A stretch of DNA of 64,000 nt, from the NCBI GenBank assembly GCA_964556005.1, contig CAZKUR010000006.1, forward strand, positions 19,023 to 83,022, read 5' to 3'. The stretch is from CAZKUR01 sp964556005 (GTDB taxonomy: Bacteria > Bacteroidota > Ignavibacteria > Ignavibacteriales > Ignavibacteriaceae). The position numbers and the translations under genes are program-made. Under the pieces are notes generated by a model that was not told the DNA's origin, did not search any database, and worked only from the letters and a program-made list of their open reading frames with translations. Within the stretch, counting starts at the first letter, position 1; the number at the start of each line of letters is the position of its first letter. Shown one piece after another: positions 27,402 to 36,079 of the stretch.

Positions 27402-28193
27402 TTAAAGAACATTTTTCAGCAAATCTTCGGCTGTATTTTCCATCCACTTTTTATGAAAGAGGACCCATTTATAAGTTCCTTCACTTTGCTTCTCCAAAAC
27501 TTTCGGATCAAGCAGCGGAAGCAGGTGCATTTTTTTCTCGCCGATCTTAAATTCGTGAATATTCCCGTAATAACCGAAGTGAGAAACCCTAAACTTTTTA
27601 TTATCGAATGAGTTTATAAACCAGCGAATCGGAGGATCGCCAAGAGTAATCAATATATTGGCTTTCGATTCGAGAATTTCATTCGTAATTTCAGCACGTC
27701 TTTGTTCGGTTACAAGTTCTTCTTTTATTTCCGTAGACGGAACACTTGGAGCAGGCAGATCGAACTGCTCGGACAGGCGTACATATCGTTTATTAGCTTT
27801 TCGCTGGCCTCTATTCATTAAACAGTGCGGAATCATCAAGGACATCCAGACATCACTCCTGTTTAAGCCCAGGGGACGAAGAATATACCTGTCTAATGCC
27901 CTACCTTGAATACCATTTATTTCCCGGCCCGCAGAAATTAACCGGCCGGCACTTTCGGGAACTTCGAGTTTATCGATAATATCTTTAACTTCTTTTAAAT
28001 CCCCTCTCCAAAAAATTTCCGGCTCACTGGCAACAGGCAATGCTCTAACAACAGGCCTCCCATCTGCCGAAATCCATCTTACATGAACGGAATCCGAATA
28101 AATGCCTAATACAAATATTTTTTTGGGGTTTCTGTTTTCCTGGAATACTCTTTTAACCGGTTCCCCAAATGGAAAAGTTCCTAGACTTGACAT
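27402..28193 (-). CDS. Uracil-DNA-glycosylase-superfamily-like protein
   Basis: A 263-residue soluble protein. The opening KIFVLGIYSDSVHVRW, the RALPVASEPEIFWRGD stretch near residue 52, and the later ANILITLGDPPIRWFI resemble conserved blocks of a family usually annotated as uracil-DNA-glycosylase-like. I see no clear canonical UDG catalytic motif, so activity is uncertain. It is convergent with the MORN-like gene. Call is by overall resemblance only. Confidence 0.45.
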   Translation of the reverse strand: MSSLGTFPFGEPVKRVFQENRNPKKIFVLGIYSDSVHVRWISADGRPVVRALPVASEPEIFWRGDLKEVKDIIDKLEVPESAGRLISAGREINGIQGRALDRYILRPLGLNRSDVWMSLMIPHCLMNRGQRKANKRYVRLSEQFDLPAPSVPSTEIKEELVTEQRRAEITNEILESKANILITLGDPPIRWFINSFDNKKFRVSHFGYYGNIHEFKIGEKKMHLLPLLDPKVLEKQSEGTYKWVLFHKKWMENTAEDLLKNVL

Positions 28194-28732
28194 CCTTATT
28201 TTTTCTCCTGAATTATTTTTTGTACACGTATGATAATGAATTTATAATGAGGCTCCCATCCCCTAAGCCTAAAATTCCTTTTTTATAATTAAAATATTGA
28301 AATTTATGATTATGTAATACTAAAATAACTGTTTAATATATAGCTTACAAATAAAATGAAATAAATTCAGAAATAATATCTTGAATAAATACTAATAACT
28401 ATAAATTTATTCAAAATCACAATAATTTTTTCAAATCAAATCTAAATAGCTTGTCTATTCGAAGTTTGCGAAATATTTATTTTGGTAAATTCTAAAACCA
28501 GACTTATTCTTTTAATTAATATAGGAATAAAATTAATAACCTGAGAAACAAGTCAAAATTTAAAATTCCTAATTTATTTTCGCCTATTGTGCTGTATTTA
28601 TATTTATTGTAAAAAATAAGAGAGTTTATTTTAATATGATAATAAAAATATATATAAAGTACCAATTAACTAACCAAATTATTTTGATTTTCTGATTTTA
28701 AAAGTATATCTTTCGTGTGTCCGTTCAGGTGT

Positions 28733-28763
28733 GTCCCCCCATCACATCTGATGGTCAAAGGAC
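28733..28763 (+). ncRNA. Candidate small structured RNA element
   Basis: A hairpin (CCATCA 28739-28744 with TGATGG 28749-28754) is nested inside a GTCC (28733-28736) / GGAC (28760-28763) helix, immediately followed by a strong terminator. No coding gene ends just upstream on the plus strand, so the terminator may close a small RNA or an attenuated leader. No promoter or known RNA family is recognised, so this is inference. Confidence 0.35.
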
Positions 28764-28797
28764 AAAACCCGGTGTTACCCAAACATCGGGTTTTTTT
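28764..28797 (+). terminator. Rho-independent terminator
   Basis: An eight-pair stem (AAAACCCG with CGGGTTTT), extended by a G-T wobble and TGTT/AACA pairs, has a short loop and runs into seven T residues. This is a textbook intrinsic terminator on the plus strand. There is no obvious gene upstream for it to serve. Confidence 0.8.
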
Positions 28798-29379
28798 GTT
28801 TTACTAAATTTATTATCGTAAGACAATTGAGACCAACCTGAATGAATTATAAAAACACTCATGGAAAAGTTCAATAAATCTCTTCATGTAAAACATTAAG
28901 CTGAAATTATAAGCGGATGAGCAAACTTTGTACTTACTGTTATGGAACTGCCGCCATTTCGATAAATATCAATAATCGTTCGATCATATTTTTACAGCTT
29001 GTTAATAAATCAGTTTATTATACTTTGTTTTATTGAACTATAAACTTAAATCTCCCAAAAGTGTCCGTGACTTTACTCACATTTGATTTATGGGTTGCAT
29101 GTTAGATTTCTAAAATTATTCACTGTCAATGTAAATTGCTGACTAATTTAAAATTTTTTGTTCTTAAGATATTAGAATATGGTTTTCAAAATGATTAATC
29201 TATTTTGTCCAATGCAGATGCAAGAATGAAAACAGTAAATGCTTTTTTGATCGTTCTCTCATTTCCACTTTAAGTCTGTATCTGTCGAACCTGGTAAAGA
29301 CAAATTACTAACACGCACAGTAAATTCTCTAACGCTATAAATTCATTCGTGTTCATCAAATTTATTAATAGGAGACGTA

Positions 29380-30144
29380 ATGTATATCTTAACTAAAATT
29401 TCGATTAGTTTTTTGATCTTGTCTTTTTTTTGTGCCGGCAATATTTTTTTATTAGCTCAAACTCCACCCTACACAGAACTATCTACCGATATTGTTTGGT
29501 CTCCAGGTAATTTAATTACTGTAGGAGATATTGCTGCTGCTTTTGAGAATGCTCGCACTGTGGAGAATGCCCAGCTTGGAACGAACTTACCAACAACTTT
29601 TATTATGCCGTCACAATCCAAATGGGACGAAATGACTAACAGTGAAAAGGCATTGTTTATAATAAACGCAGAGCGTGTCGTAAGGGGACTTCTTCCATTC
29701 GGCGCTGTAAGCAGTAAAATTGTAACGATTTCACAAGACTACGCAGATTTTTTATTAGCGAACAATGTATTTGATCATACTGAAAATGGAACGCCAACAG
29801 ATCGTCTAAATGGGGATACTGCAATTAATGGTTGTGAAGAAAAAGGGTATTTCTATGGACCAGAATGCCTTGCTGCATATGTACAATCTGATGGAACAGT
29901 TCCTCTCCCTGTAGAACGAGCAGTCTATGGTTGGATTTATGTTGACTCCGGATCATCATGGGGACATCGCAATACTTGCTTTGCTTTATTTAATAACGAC
30001 TACGGATCGTCTTCTGATGAAGGATTTATTGGAGTAGGTCTAGCTACCGGAGGTCCATGGAGCGGTTTTGGTGATAAATGGCCTGTAGCAGCAATTGTAG
30101 TATTCGATTTTGTCGATCCTTGCCCTACCTCAACTTTACCGTAA
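29380..30144 (+). CDS. Secreted CAP-domain (SCP/PR1-like) protein
   Basis: A 254-residue exported protein with a signal peptide (hydrophobic residues 7-27, cleavage near LLAQ). The body matches a CAP domain: LFIINAERVVRGLLPF near residue 93, QDYADFLLANNVFDHTENG with the conserved His near 133, and a late AVYGWIYVDSGSSWGHRNTCF with the second conserved His. Roles of bacterial CAP proteins vary. It stands alone in a gene-poor stretch with no operon partners. A strong AGGAGACGTA ribosome-binding site supports the start. Confidence 0.75.
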   Translation: MYILTKISISFLILSFFCAGNIFLLAQTPPYTELSTDIVWSPGNLITVGDIAAAFENARTVENAQLGTNLPTTFIMPSQSKWDEMTNSEKALFIINAERVVRGLLPFGAVSSKIVTISQDYADFLLANNVFDHTENGTPTDRLNGDTAINGCEEKGYFYGPECLAAYVQSDGTVPLPVERAVYGWIYVDSGSSWGHRNTCFALFNNDYGSSSDEGFIGVGLATGGPWSGFGDKWPVAAIVVFDFVDPCPTSTLP

Positions 30145-30631
30145 AACTTAATTCTTATAACGCTTATCTAATTTGGAGCAAAGTAGAATTGAACTTGCAC
30201 ACATCAGCTAAAGTTAATAAGTATGGATTCAACATTGAATTTTAGCAAACAACAATAAGGAGATTGGACAAAAATAGGATTTGTAAGTAGATATGAGGAT
30301 AGTAATTCACCAAAGAATTATTCTTTTACAAATAATTCAGTGAGAAATTTAATCAACTTATTTCAAACAAAAAATATGTTATTGATTAATTTGATTAACG
30401 CCGGTAACAGCATATTAAAATAAGCTAAAGCTTACTTTGTTTTTTATTTTAATTCACAAACTAAAGCTTACAAATTTTTGTTTGTTAACTTTAATTATAA
30501 ACTTAACTTGGAGGTTCAGCTACAAGAATATTCTTATTTTTCACAAAGATTTTAAAAGGTTTGAACTATTAGTAAAGATATTATAATAAATTTAAGGGTG
30601 TTTTAACTCTCTGCCTGAGCAATAGAGAACA
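30145..30631. other. Convergent intergenic gap
   Basis: A 487-base AT-rich gap between the convergent CAP-domain and GH47-like genes. It contains an 11-base direct repeat CTAAAGCTTAC at 30425-30435 and 30461-30471, each overlapping a partial TAAGCTTTA-like palindrome. No clear intrinsic terminator or small gene is seen. Confidence 0.5.
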
Positions 30632-31996
30632 CTACCATGTTTTTCTAACCGGGTGAGCTTCGGTATTAAAAATAACTTTATTTAAATTTAATCTATTGGG
30701 TGGTGCAAATAATAAGTACAAATATTTTAAAGTTTCTGCAAGGAAAAAGCTTTCCATATTATCATTCTTTCCTTTTGTTATTACACTTTTTAGAGAAGCA
30801 TATCCCTCTTCAATACGACAATATTTAATTAAGTTTTTAAGGAAAGTCACACCCATTTCAAGGTAACGGTTATCATGAGTAAAGAAATACAAATAGTAAG
30901 CAGATTCAATTATTTCCGGCCGCAGGTAATATTCCGGATAAATAACTTTCATTGTTGAGTAATCAATTTCTTCCGGCTCGATACCATATAAATTCCACAT
31001 CTTAAATGAAGATTCCTGTAAACTTTTTGCTCTAGCAATATCTCCGGATAGGGTTAAAACAGCAGGGAAAAATGCATCCAACGCACCATAATAAGTAGAG
31101 ATTCGTTTTCCTGTGTACATATTAGCCTGGCAGAACCACAATCCATTTGAAGTACTATCAGCAAGATATTTATTTACGGCAGCGATGCTGGTTTTCCACA
31201 TATTTTCGCAGTCTTTATCATCGAACAAACGCCATGATTTTAAAAGATATTCATAATAAGAATCAATGCCTCCACTGATATGACTGGTTGAGTCAATCCA
31301 CTTACCTGTTTCAACATTTATAGTTGAACCAACCAAACCAATAGGCGAACGCCTGTTAAATAATTCAACAAGAGCTTTCTTAGCTTTCCTATAATAAATT
31401 GGATTGCCTGTTAATTTACTGAGAGTCCCGAATTCGATTAGCAGAGTGCCGATTTCTGCCGGATTACTAATTTTCCCGCGGACTTTTCCTGTTTTAAGAT
31501 TAACAAACATATAAGGCATTCCGGTCGGAGAATTGAAAACCGGGAGCAGCCTGTTACCCAAATCTTCAGCAAGGTTTAATAGTCGTTTATCATTATTAAT
31601 CTGATATGTGCTTAACAAACCGCCTAAAAGACGAATTGTAATTTCAAAATTTTTTACATAAATATCTTTATCAAAAGATAAATTTTCAGCAACATAATTT
31701 TCTGTTGAATCGGCATCATTCTTCAAACCCATAATGTACATAACATCCATTGCATCGACAGGAGTCATCAATAAAGATTTTCCATACCAATCATTGTAGC
31801 TTTTGCTGAGAGGTTTTAATTCATCATGTCCCCATGCATATTTTTTATATGCTTCCCAGGCATGCAGAAATTCTTTTTTTACTTTTTCAGCAATTTCCGG
31901 TTTCTTTTTATCTAATAAATTTAAAACATTCTGAGGATAAAATGATTTGGAAATAATTAGAAGATAAAAGCAAATCAGTAGTATGATATTTTTCAT
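30632..31996 (-). CDS. Glycoside hydrolase family 47-like alpha-mannosidase
   Basis: A 454-residue exported protein with a signal peptide (residues 4-20, then YPQ). It matches the (alpha/alpha)7-barrel class I alpha-1,2-mannosidase family. Visible family blocks are EAYKKYAWGHDELKPLS near residue 48, TPVDAMDVMYIMG near residue 76, HISGGIDSYYEYLLKSWRLF near residue 235, YYLRPEIIESAYYLYFFT near residue 355, and DNMESFFLAETLKYLYLLF near residue 410. The C-terminal NTEAHP holds the Thr that ligates Ca2+ in eukaryotic enzymes. The acidic catalytic residues therefore appear retained. GH47 is mainly eukaryotic. Confidence 0.85.
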   Translation of the reverse strand: MKNIILLICFYLLIISKSFYPQNVLNLLDKKKPEIAEKVKKEFLHAWEAYKKYAWGHDELKPLSKSYNDWYGKSLLMTPVDAMDVMYIMGLKNDADSTENYVAENLSFDKDIYVKNFEITIRLLGGLLSTYQINNDKRLLNLAEDLGNRLLPVFNSPTGMPYMFVNLKTGKVRGKISNPAEIGTLLIEFGTLSKLTGNPIYYRKAKKALVELFNRRSPIGLVGSTINVETGKWIDSTSHISGGIDSYYEYLLKSWRLFDDKDCENMWKTSIAAVNKYLADSTSNGLWFCQANMYTGKRISTYYGALDAFFPAVLTLSGDIARAKSLQESSFKMWNLYGIEPEEIDYSTMKVIYPEYYLRPEIIESAYYLYFFTHDNRYLEMGVTFLKNLIKYCRIEEGYASLKSVITKGKNDNMESFFLAETLKYLYLLFAPPNRLNLNKVIFNTEAHPVRKTW

Positions 31997-32616
31997 AAAA
32001 TATTTAAACTGTTTATAAAAATGAAAGCCTCAACAAATTTATAAACCCCAATTTATAACTAATTATTTATTTTAACAATTTATTATGATAGGATTATTGT
32101 TTTAAAATATAAAATCCTCCGCTTAATTCGCATTAAAATTTATCAGAAAACGATTTATATCTTCCTGCAATTAATTAATAATCCAATTAAACTCTTCTAT
32201 TTGCAAAAGTAATTTTTTATTGATTGCTTCAAGTTGATAAAACAGATTATAATATATTACTAATGTTAACTCCTTTTTTGCTGCAGTTGTGGTAGGCAGG
32301 TTCTCTGAGTACTATAAGTAAAAAATTATAAATGAATAATTTGTTTGAACCGGTTTTTTTATTAGGAATAAGGAAGATTTGAAACATTAAACATCCCGGC
32401 CGTTTGCTTTTACCAAAAACGGTGAGGTTGTGTTTAATTTTTTTGACCCGTGTTTAGTTTACCGTCCTTTTGCAGGTGGATTACTGAAAGAAAAGACGAC
32501 TTAAATATTCTTGAACGTCCCAAAGACTTTTTATATAAAACAAAAAATATAAATATATCTCGTCCTTAATTTTCCTATATTAAGCACCGTTTTTTTTTAA
32601 TTATTGAAACACAACC
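31997..32616. other. Divergent AT-rich gap
   Basis: A 620-base gap between the divergent GH47-like and T9SS-protein genes, expected to hold both promoters. A 37-codon open stretch on the plus strand (about 32390-32504, containing RPFAFTKNGEVVFNFF) has no start codon and is not recognisable; it could be a gene remnant. I see no other structured feature. Confidence 0.5.
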
Positions 32617-34113
32617 ATGAAAACTGTCTACAGAATACTTACTATATCAACTCTATTCATGAGTTCCCTATTCCCACAGTCCACATACACACTGATGGAC
32701 TACAACCTGCTCAATTACCCCGGCAGCAACTCAAGCACCCGCAATCCGTACTTTAAACAGACATTAACATATACCCAGCCTGACATTCTTGTAGTTGAAG
32801 AAATAAATTCACAAGCAGGCGTTAATGAATTCTTAAATAATGTACTTATTCCGGTTAATTCCGATTATGCTTCAGGCACATTCATTGACGGCCCCGATAC
32901 CGACAGCGAAATATTTTTCAAAAGCAGCCTATTTACTTTTATAAGCAATACAGCCATATCAACTGAACTGAGAAATATATACGAATTCAAAATCTACAAT
33001 AACCAAACGCTCGATACCCTGATTATTTTTTCAGTTCACTTAAAAGCAAGCTCCGGCACCGACAACGAACAAAAAAGAGCTTTAGAAGTTAATAACCTAA
33101 GGCAGGTAACAAACGCTTTGCCTCCCGGCAGTAATTTCATAGTATGTGGCGACTTCAATATTTATGGCTCCGGTGAACCAGCATATCAAGCTCTTCTAAA
33201 CCAGGATTTCCCGGGCTACTTTATCGATCCGTTTGTCCTTTCAGGTACCTGGAACAATGCCGCTTACGCCTCTTATCACACTCAATCTACAAGAACACGC
33301 GCGTTCGGAGGCGGTGCAACCGGCGGATTGGACGACCGCTTCGATATGATTCTTTATTCGCAAGCCGTCAGTGACCCCGGCGGAATCAGGTACATCGACA
33401 GTTTATTTACTGTGCTTGGCAACGACGGTAATCACTATAACGACTCAATTAACCAGCCTCCTAATACTGCCGTTCCACAGTACATAGCAGATGCATTAGA
33501 ATTTTCATCCGACCACCTGCCTGTTATTGCCGCATTTATTTTCGGAGATGGCTTGCCTGTCGAACTAACATCTTTTAAAGCTTCAGCAAATATAAATTCA
33601 GTCAGCTTAAATTGGACAACTTCCACCGAGACAAACAACTCCGGTTTCGAAATCCAGCGTAAGTTCAACAATGATAAATTTAAAAGTATAGGGTTCGTAA
33701 AAGGATCCGGCACCAGCACAAAGCAAAACCTTTATTCGTATAACGACGAAAATCTACAACCTGGTGAATACCAATACCTGTTAAAGCAAGTCGATTTTGA
33801 CGGTACTGCTTCCTTTTCAAAAACTGTAAGAGTTGATGTTTCGCCGGTTAATGGATTTGAATTGAGTCAGAATTATCCAAATCCGTTTAACCCAGCAACA
33901 ACAATCAAATACAAAGTACCTTTAAAATCGTTTGTAACCATGAAAGTCTATGATATTTTAGGAAATGAAATTGCAACGCTAATAAATGAAGAAAAGCCGG
34001 CAGGAAGTTACGAAGTAAAATTTAATGCATCTTCCATAACATCAGGAATATATTTTTACAAGCTAACATTAGGCAGCTTTACTCAAGTTAAGAAGATGAT
34101 ACTATTGAAATAA
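32617..34113 (+). CDS. T9SS-exported endonuclease/exonuclease/phosphatase-fold protein
   Basis: A 498-residue secreted protein in four parts: a signal peptide (residues 1-20); an endonuclease/exonuclease/phosphatase domain (about 22-310) with MDYNLLNYPG, the catalytic-type VVEEINSQ, FIVCGDFNIYGSG and the terminal SSDHLPVIAAF; a fibronectin-like linker (about 315-405); and a type IX secretion sorting domain (about 414-498) with NYPNPFNPATTIKY and SGIYFYKL. It should be exported by T9SS and act on extracellular DNA or phosphoesters. The substrate is not known. Confidence 0.88.
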   Translation: MKTVYRILTISTLFMSSLFPQSTYTLMDYNLLNYPGSNSSTRNPYFKQTLTYTQPDILVVEEINSQAGVNEFLNNVLIPVNSDYASGTFIDGPDTDSEIFFKSSLFTFISNTAISTELRNIYEFKIYNNQTLDTLIIFSVHLKASSGTDNEQKRALEVNNLRQVTNALPPGSNFIVCGDFNIYGSGEPAYQALLNQDFPGYFIDPFVLSGTWNNAAYASYHTQSTRTRAFGGGATGGLDDRFDMILYSQAVSDPGGIRYIDSLFTVLGNDGNHYNDSINQPPNTAVPQYIADALEFSSDHLPVIAAFIFGDGLPVELTSFKASANINSVSLNWTTSTETNNSGFEIQRKFNNDKFKSIGFVKGSGTSTKQNLYSYNDENLQPGEYQYLLKQVDFDGTASFSKTVRVDVSPVNGFELSQNYPNPFNPATTIKYKVPLKSFVTMKVYDILGNEIATLINEEKPAGSYEVKFNASSITSGIYFYKLTLGSFTQVKKMILLK

Positions 34114-34169
34114 AATTTCACTGCTTGTACCTTCTAAAATAATTCCAGCGTTTTAATGAAGAAGAGATA

Positions 34170-34207
34170 AATGAACCGGTTACAAATTGTGGCCGGTTCA
34201 TTTTTTT
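34170..34207 (+). terminator. Rho-independent terminator after the T9SS protein gene
   Basis: AATGAACCGG (34170-34179) pairs perfectly with CCGGTTCATT (34193-34202), a ten-base stem with a 13-base loop, followed by a run of T. It lies 57 bases after the stop codon of the T9SS-exported protein on the same strand. Confidence 0.85.
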
Positions 34208-34254
34208 GAGGCTTTAAAATCTCATAAATATTAATATCTCAACAATTTTAAATG

Positions 34255-34653
34255 TTAAGCTATTTTTTTACCTGCAGTAGGGCCCGGTTTAAGAGATTGT
34301 ATTTCGGTAATATTAATTACTGCAACTGCAAAGGGTTTAGGTCTTCCCAATTTAGCAGAAGCTGCTGCTGCTGCATCATATAGTTCCCCGCTATCCTGTA
34401 ATGCTGCTTCACCAATGAATCTGTAACCATCAACAATTTCGCGGTTAACGACTGCAACGGATACTTTTGAACCTCTTTTAATATTTGCATATGTTGCACC
34501 GCCGGTTCCTTCTGTAAATATAAGTTGTTCATCCGATAACACCCGTGTAGAGCGTTTGGGAGCCACATTGGGTGTACCGTCCGCATTTACAGTAGCAATA
34601 AAACATTGCTGTGCCGCAACCATATCTTTCATTACCTGAGTTAACTTTGCCAT
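34255..34653 (-). CDS. Pyridoxamine 5'-phosphate oxidase family (split-barrel) protein
   Basis: A 132-residue split-beta-barrel flavoprotein-like protein. Recognisable are CFIATVNADGTPNVAPKR (residues 17-34), TGGATYANIKRGSKVSVAV, and a GYRFIGEAAL strand. The family binds FMN or related cofactors and includes small reductases. The open frame starts at 34671, but I choose the ATG at 34653 because AAGGAGG lies just upstream. It is isolated, with about 530 bases of AT-rich sequence before it. Confidence 0.82.
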   Translation of the reverse strand: MAKLTQVMKDMVAAQQCFIATVNADGTPNVAPKRSTRVLSDEQLIFTEGTGGATYANIKRGSKVSVAVVNREIVDGYRFIGEAALQDSGELYDAAAAASAKLGRPKPFAVAVINITEIQSLKPGPTAGKKIA

Positions 34654-35185
34654 TTTTTCCTCCTTCGTCATAAAAATATTATTTATGAAAAATGTTCATT
34701 TATTAAATTTATTACTTCTTTCTTAAATTATTATTTTCCTGCCTGTTTACCTACCAAACTATGGATGCAGGAAGAGAAAAAACAATAAAATAATTCTACC
34801 AAATATATTTGCTTTTTATATAATGGGTTAAGCCTTTTTTAGAAGTATGCCACTCCTGTCCAAAATAAGTTTAACATTAAAAATAATTTGAAACAGATTG
34901 AAATTACTTATCAATATTCTCCATTTCAAAATGAAACCCCCTATTTCATCCATAAAGAAATTTCCAATATTTAGAGATCATTTTCTTTATTCTTGCAGTC
35001 AATACTGATCATCTTAGTTTTTTCCTCTCATTGATTAATATTTGCAGTTAATCTGTCGAGGGAAATTATTGTTATTTTATGTTTTTAGGTGGTCAAATTT
35101 CAGACAAATAAAACATCTTTCAATACCTCCATAACTCTGGATATGGAGTATTTTCTTTACTATTAGTCTAGTTAAATTATTCCAT
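34654..35185. other. AT-rich gap upstream of the PPOX-family gene
   Basis: A 532-base gap between two minus-strand genes. It holds the AAGGAGG ribosome-binding site of the downstream gene and presumably its promoter. I see no gene or strong hairpin in the rest. Confidence 0.5.
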
Positions 35186-35740
35186 TCAATCAAATTTTTT
35201 GCTTCCATTTGGCTGATATACCCATCTAAAAGTAACTTCCCCATAACTATTCGTTGAAATTGGTTTTAAAATATTTTCGTCTCTTTCTGTATTTAAAATC
35301 AAGATTTTCCCATATTTATCATCTACGGTTTTTACCGACCATACCTGATATTCCTTTACCTGTAAAGCATATATTTCATAACCATCTTCAGAAGCTTCCG
35401 ATAAGGTATAGAAATAATTTTCTGCAGATTCAAGATCACTAAATTGCTCCATTAATATGAAACTTTGTTTCGTTTGCATACATGATGAGAGATAAATACT
35501 TTTAGTATTCCCATTACCATCAAGTTCTGCCATTAATATGATATCGGGTGTTAAACTTTCTGAATTGGGGTATTCGATTAGATCAGCCGTTGAAAAAGAA
35601 AAACCAAAAATCTTTGAATTGTATTCATCGTTGTTTAGAGTTATCTCTCCGGCAGTTTTTGACTTGGCATGTTCGATACTATTATCACACCCCATGTATA
35701 TTAATAAAGAAACTATTATAATAAATTTTATTCTTCCCAT
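35186..35740 (-). CDS. Hypothetical lipoprotein
   Basis: A 184-residue protein with a lipoprotein signal: hydrophobic residues 5-14 followed by a Cys in YMGCDNS. The mature part is beta-rich with acidic patches; I do not recognise a family. The frame extends 13 codons further upstream, but the ATG at 35740 is preceded by AAAGGG and gives a compact signal peptide. Envelope-localised, function unknown. Confidence 0.6.
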   Translation of the reverse strand: MGRIKFIIIVSLLIYMGCDNSIEHAKSKTAGEITLNNDEYNSKIFGFSFSTADLIEYPNSESLTPDIILMAELDGNGNTKSIYLSSCMQTKQSFILMEQFSDLESAENYFYTLSEASEDGYEIYALQVKEYQVWSVKTVDDKYGKILILNTERDENILKPISTNSYGEVTFRWVYQPNGSKKFD

Positions 35741-36079
35741 TATTTTCCCTTTTATTAAAAATTTATGAATTAGATTCACAAATAATTATTTGCAAGCGTT
35801 GTCATTTATTTATAACTAAAGAACGTTAATTAAAAATTACATAAAAATTATTTAACAACAAATTAAATCCTTTTATTTATTGAAAAGAAATAAATGAGGG
35901 AATTTAGAGTTGTTACTAACGTTTATTCGATAGTTAAGATTTTCTTTTTTCTCTATTGCAATTGAGTAATTTAATCTTTAAGTCAAATTGACTTAAAAAC
36001 TTCGTAGCACAGATTACTAATCTGTGCTACGGATTAAATTAATATTCTGAATTCACGTTCCAGATAATCTTTTAATCTT
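35741..36079. other. Intergenic gap with an inverted repeat
   Basis: A 339-base gap between the lipoprotein gene and the end of the first korB. It contains the perfect inverted repeat at 36003-36031 described separately, and the lipoprotein promoter region. No gene is visible. Confidence 0.55.
36003..36031 (-). terminator. Perfect inverted repeat, likely korB terminator
   Basis: CGTAGCACAGATT pairs perfectly with AATCTGTGCTACG around a three-base loop (13 base pairs). On the minus strand it is followed by AAGTTTTTAAG, which would allow termination downstream of korB. The symmetry and isolation also fit a dispersed palindromic repeat. Confidence 0.55.

Larger units (their letters stand above)
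28194..29379. other. Long non-coding AT-rich gap
   Basis: A 1186-base stretch without a convincing gene. Most of it is A/T-rich. The notable element is a structured segment at 28733-28797 ending in a strong plus-strand terminator (listed separately). The last 40 bases carry a good ribosome-binding site (AGGAGACGTA) for the CAP-domain gene. I saw no tRNA, IS or CRISPR structure. Confidence 0.6.

Noticed and set aside
28733..28797. Riboswitch of a known class
   Set aside because: The hairpins do not show a consensus I recognise, so I list it only as a structured candidate RNA.
32390..32504. 37-codon open stretch with protein-like sequence
   Set aside because: It has no start codon and no recognisable homology; kept only as a note in the gap entry.
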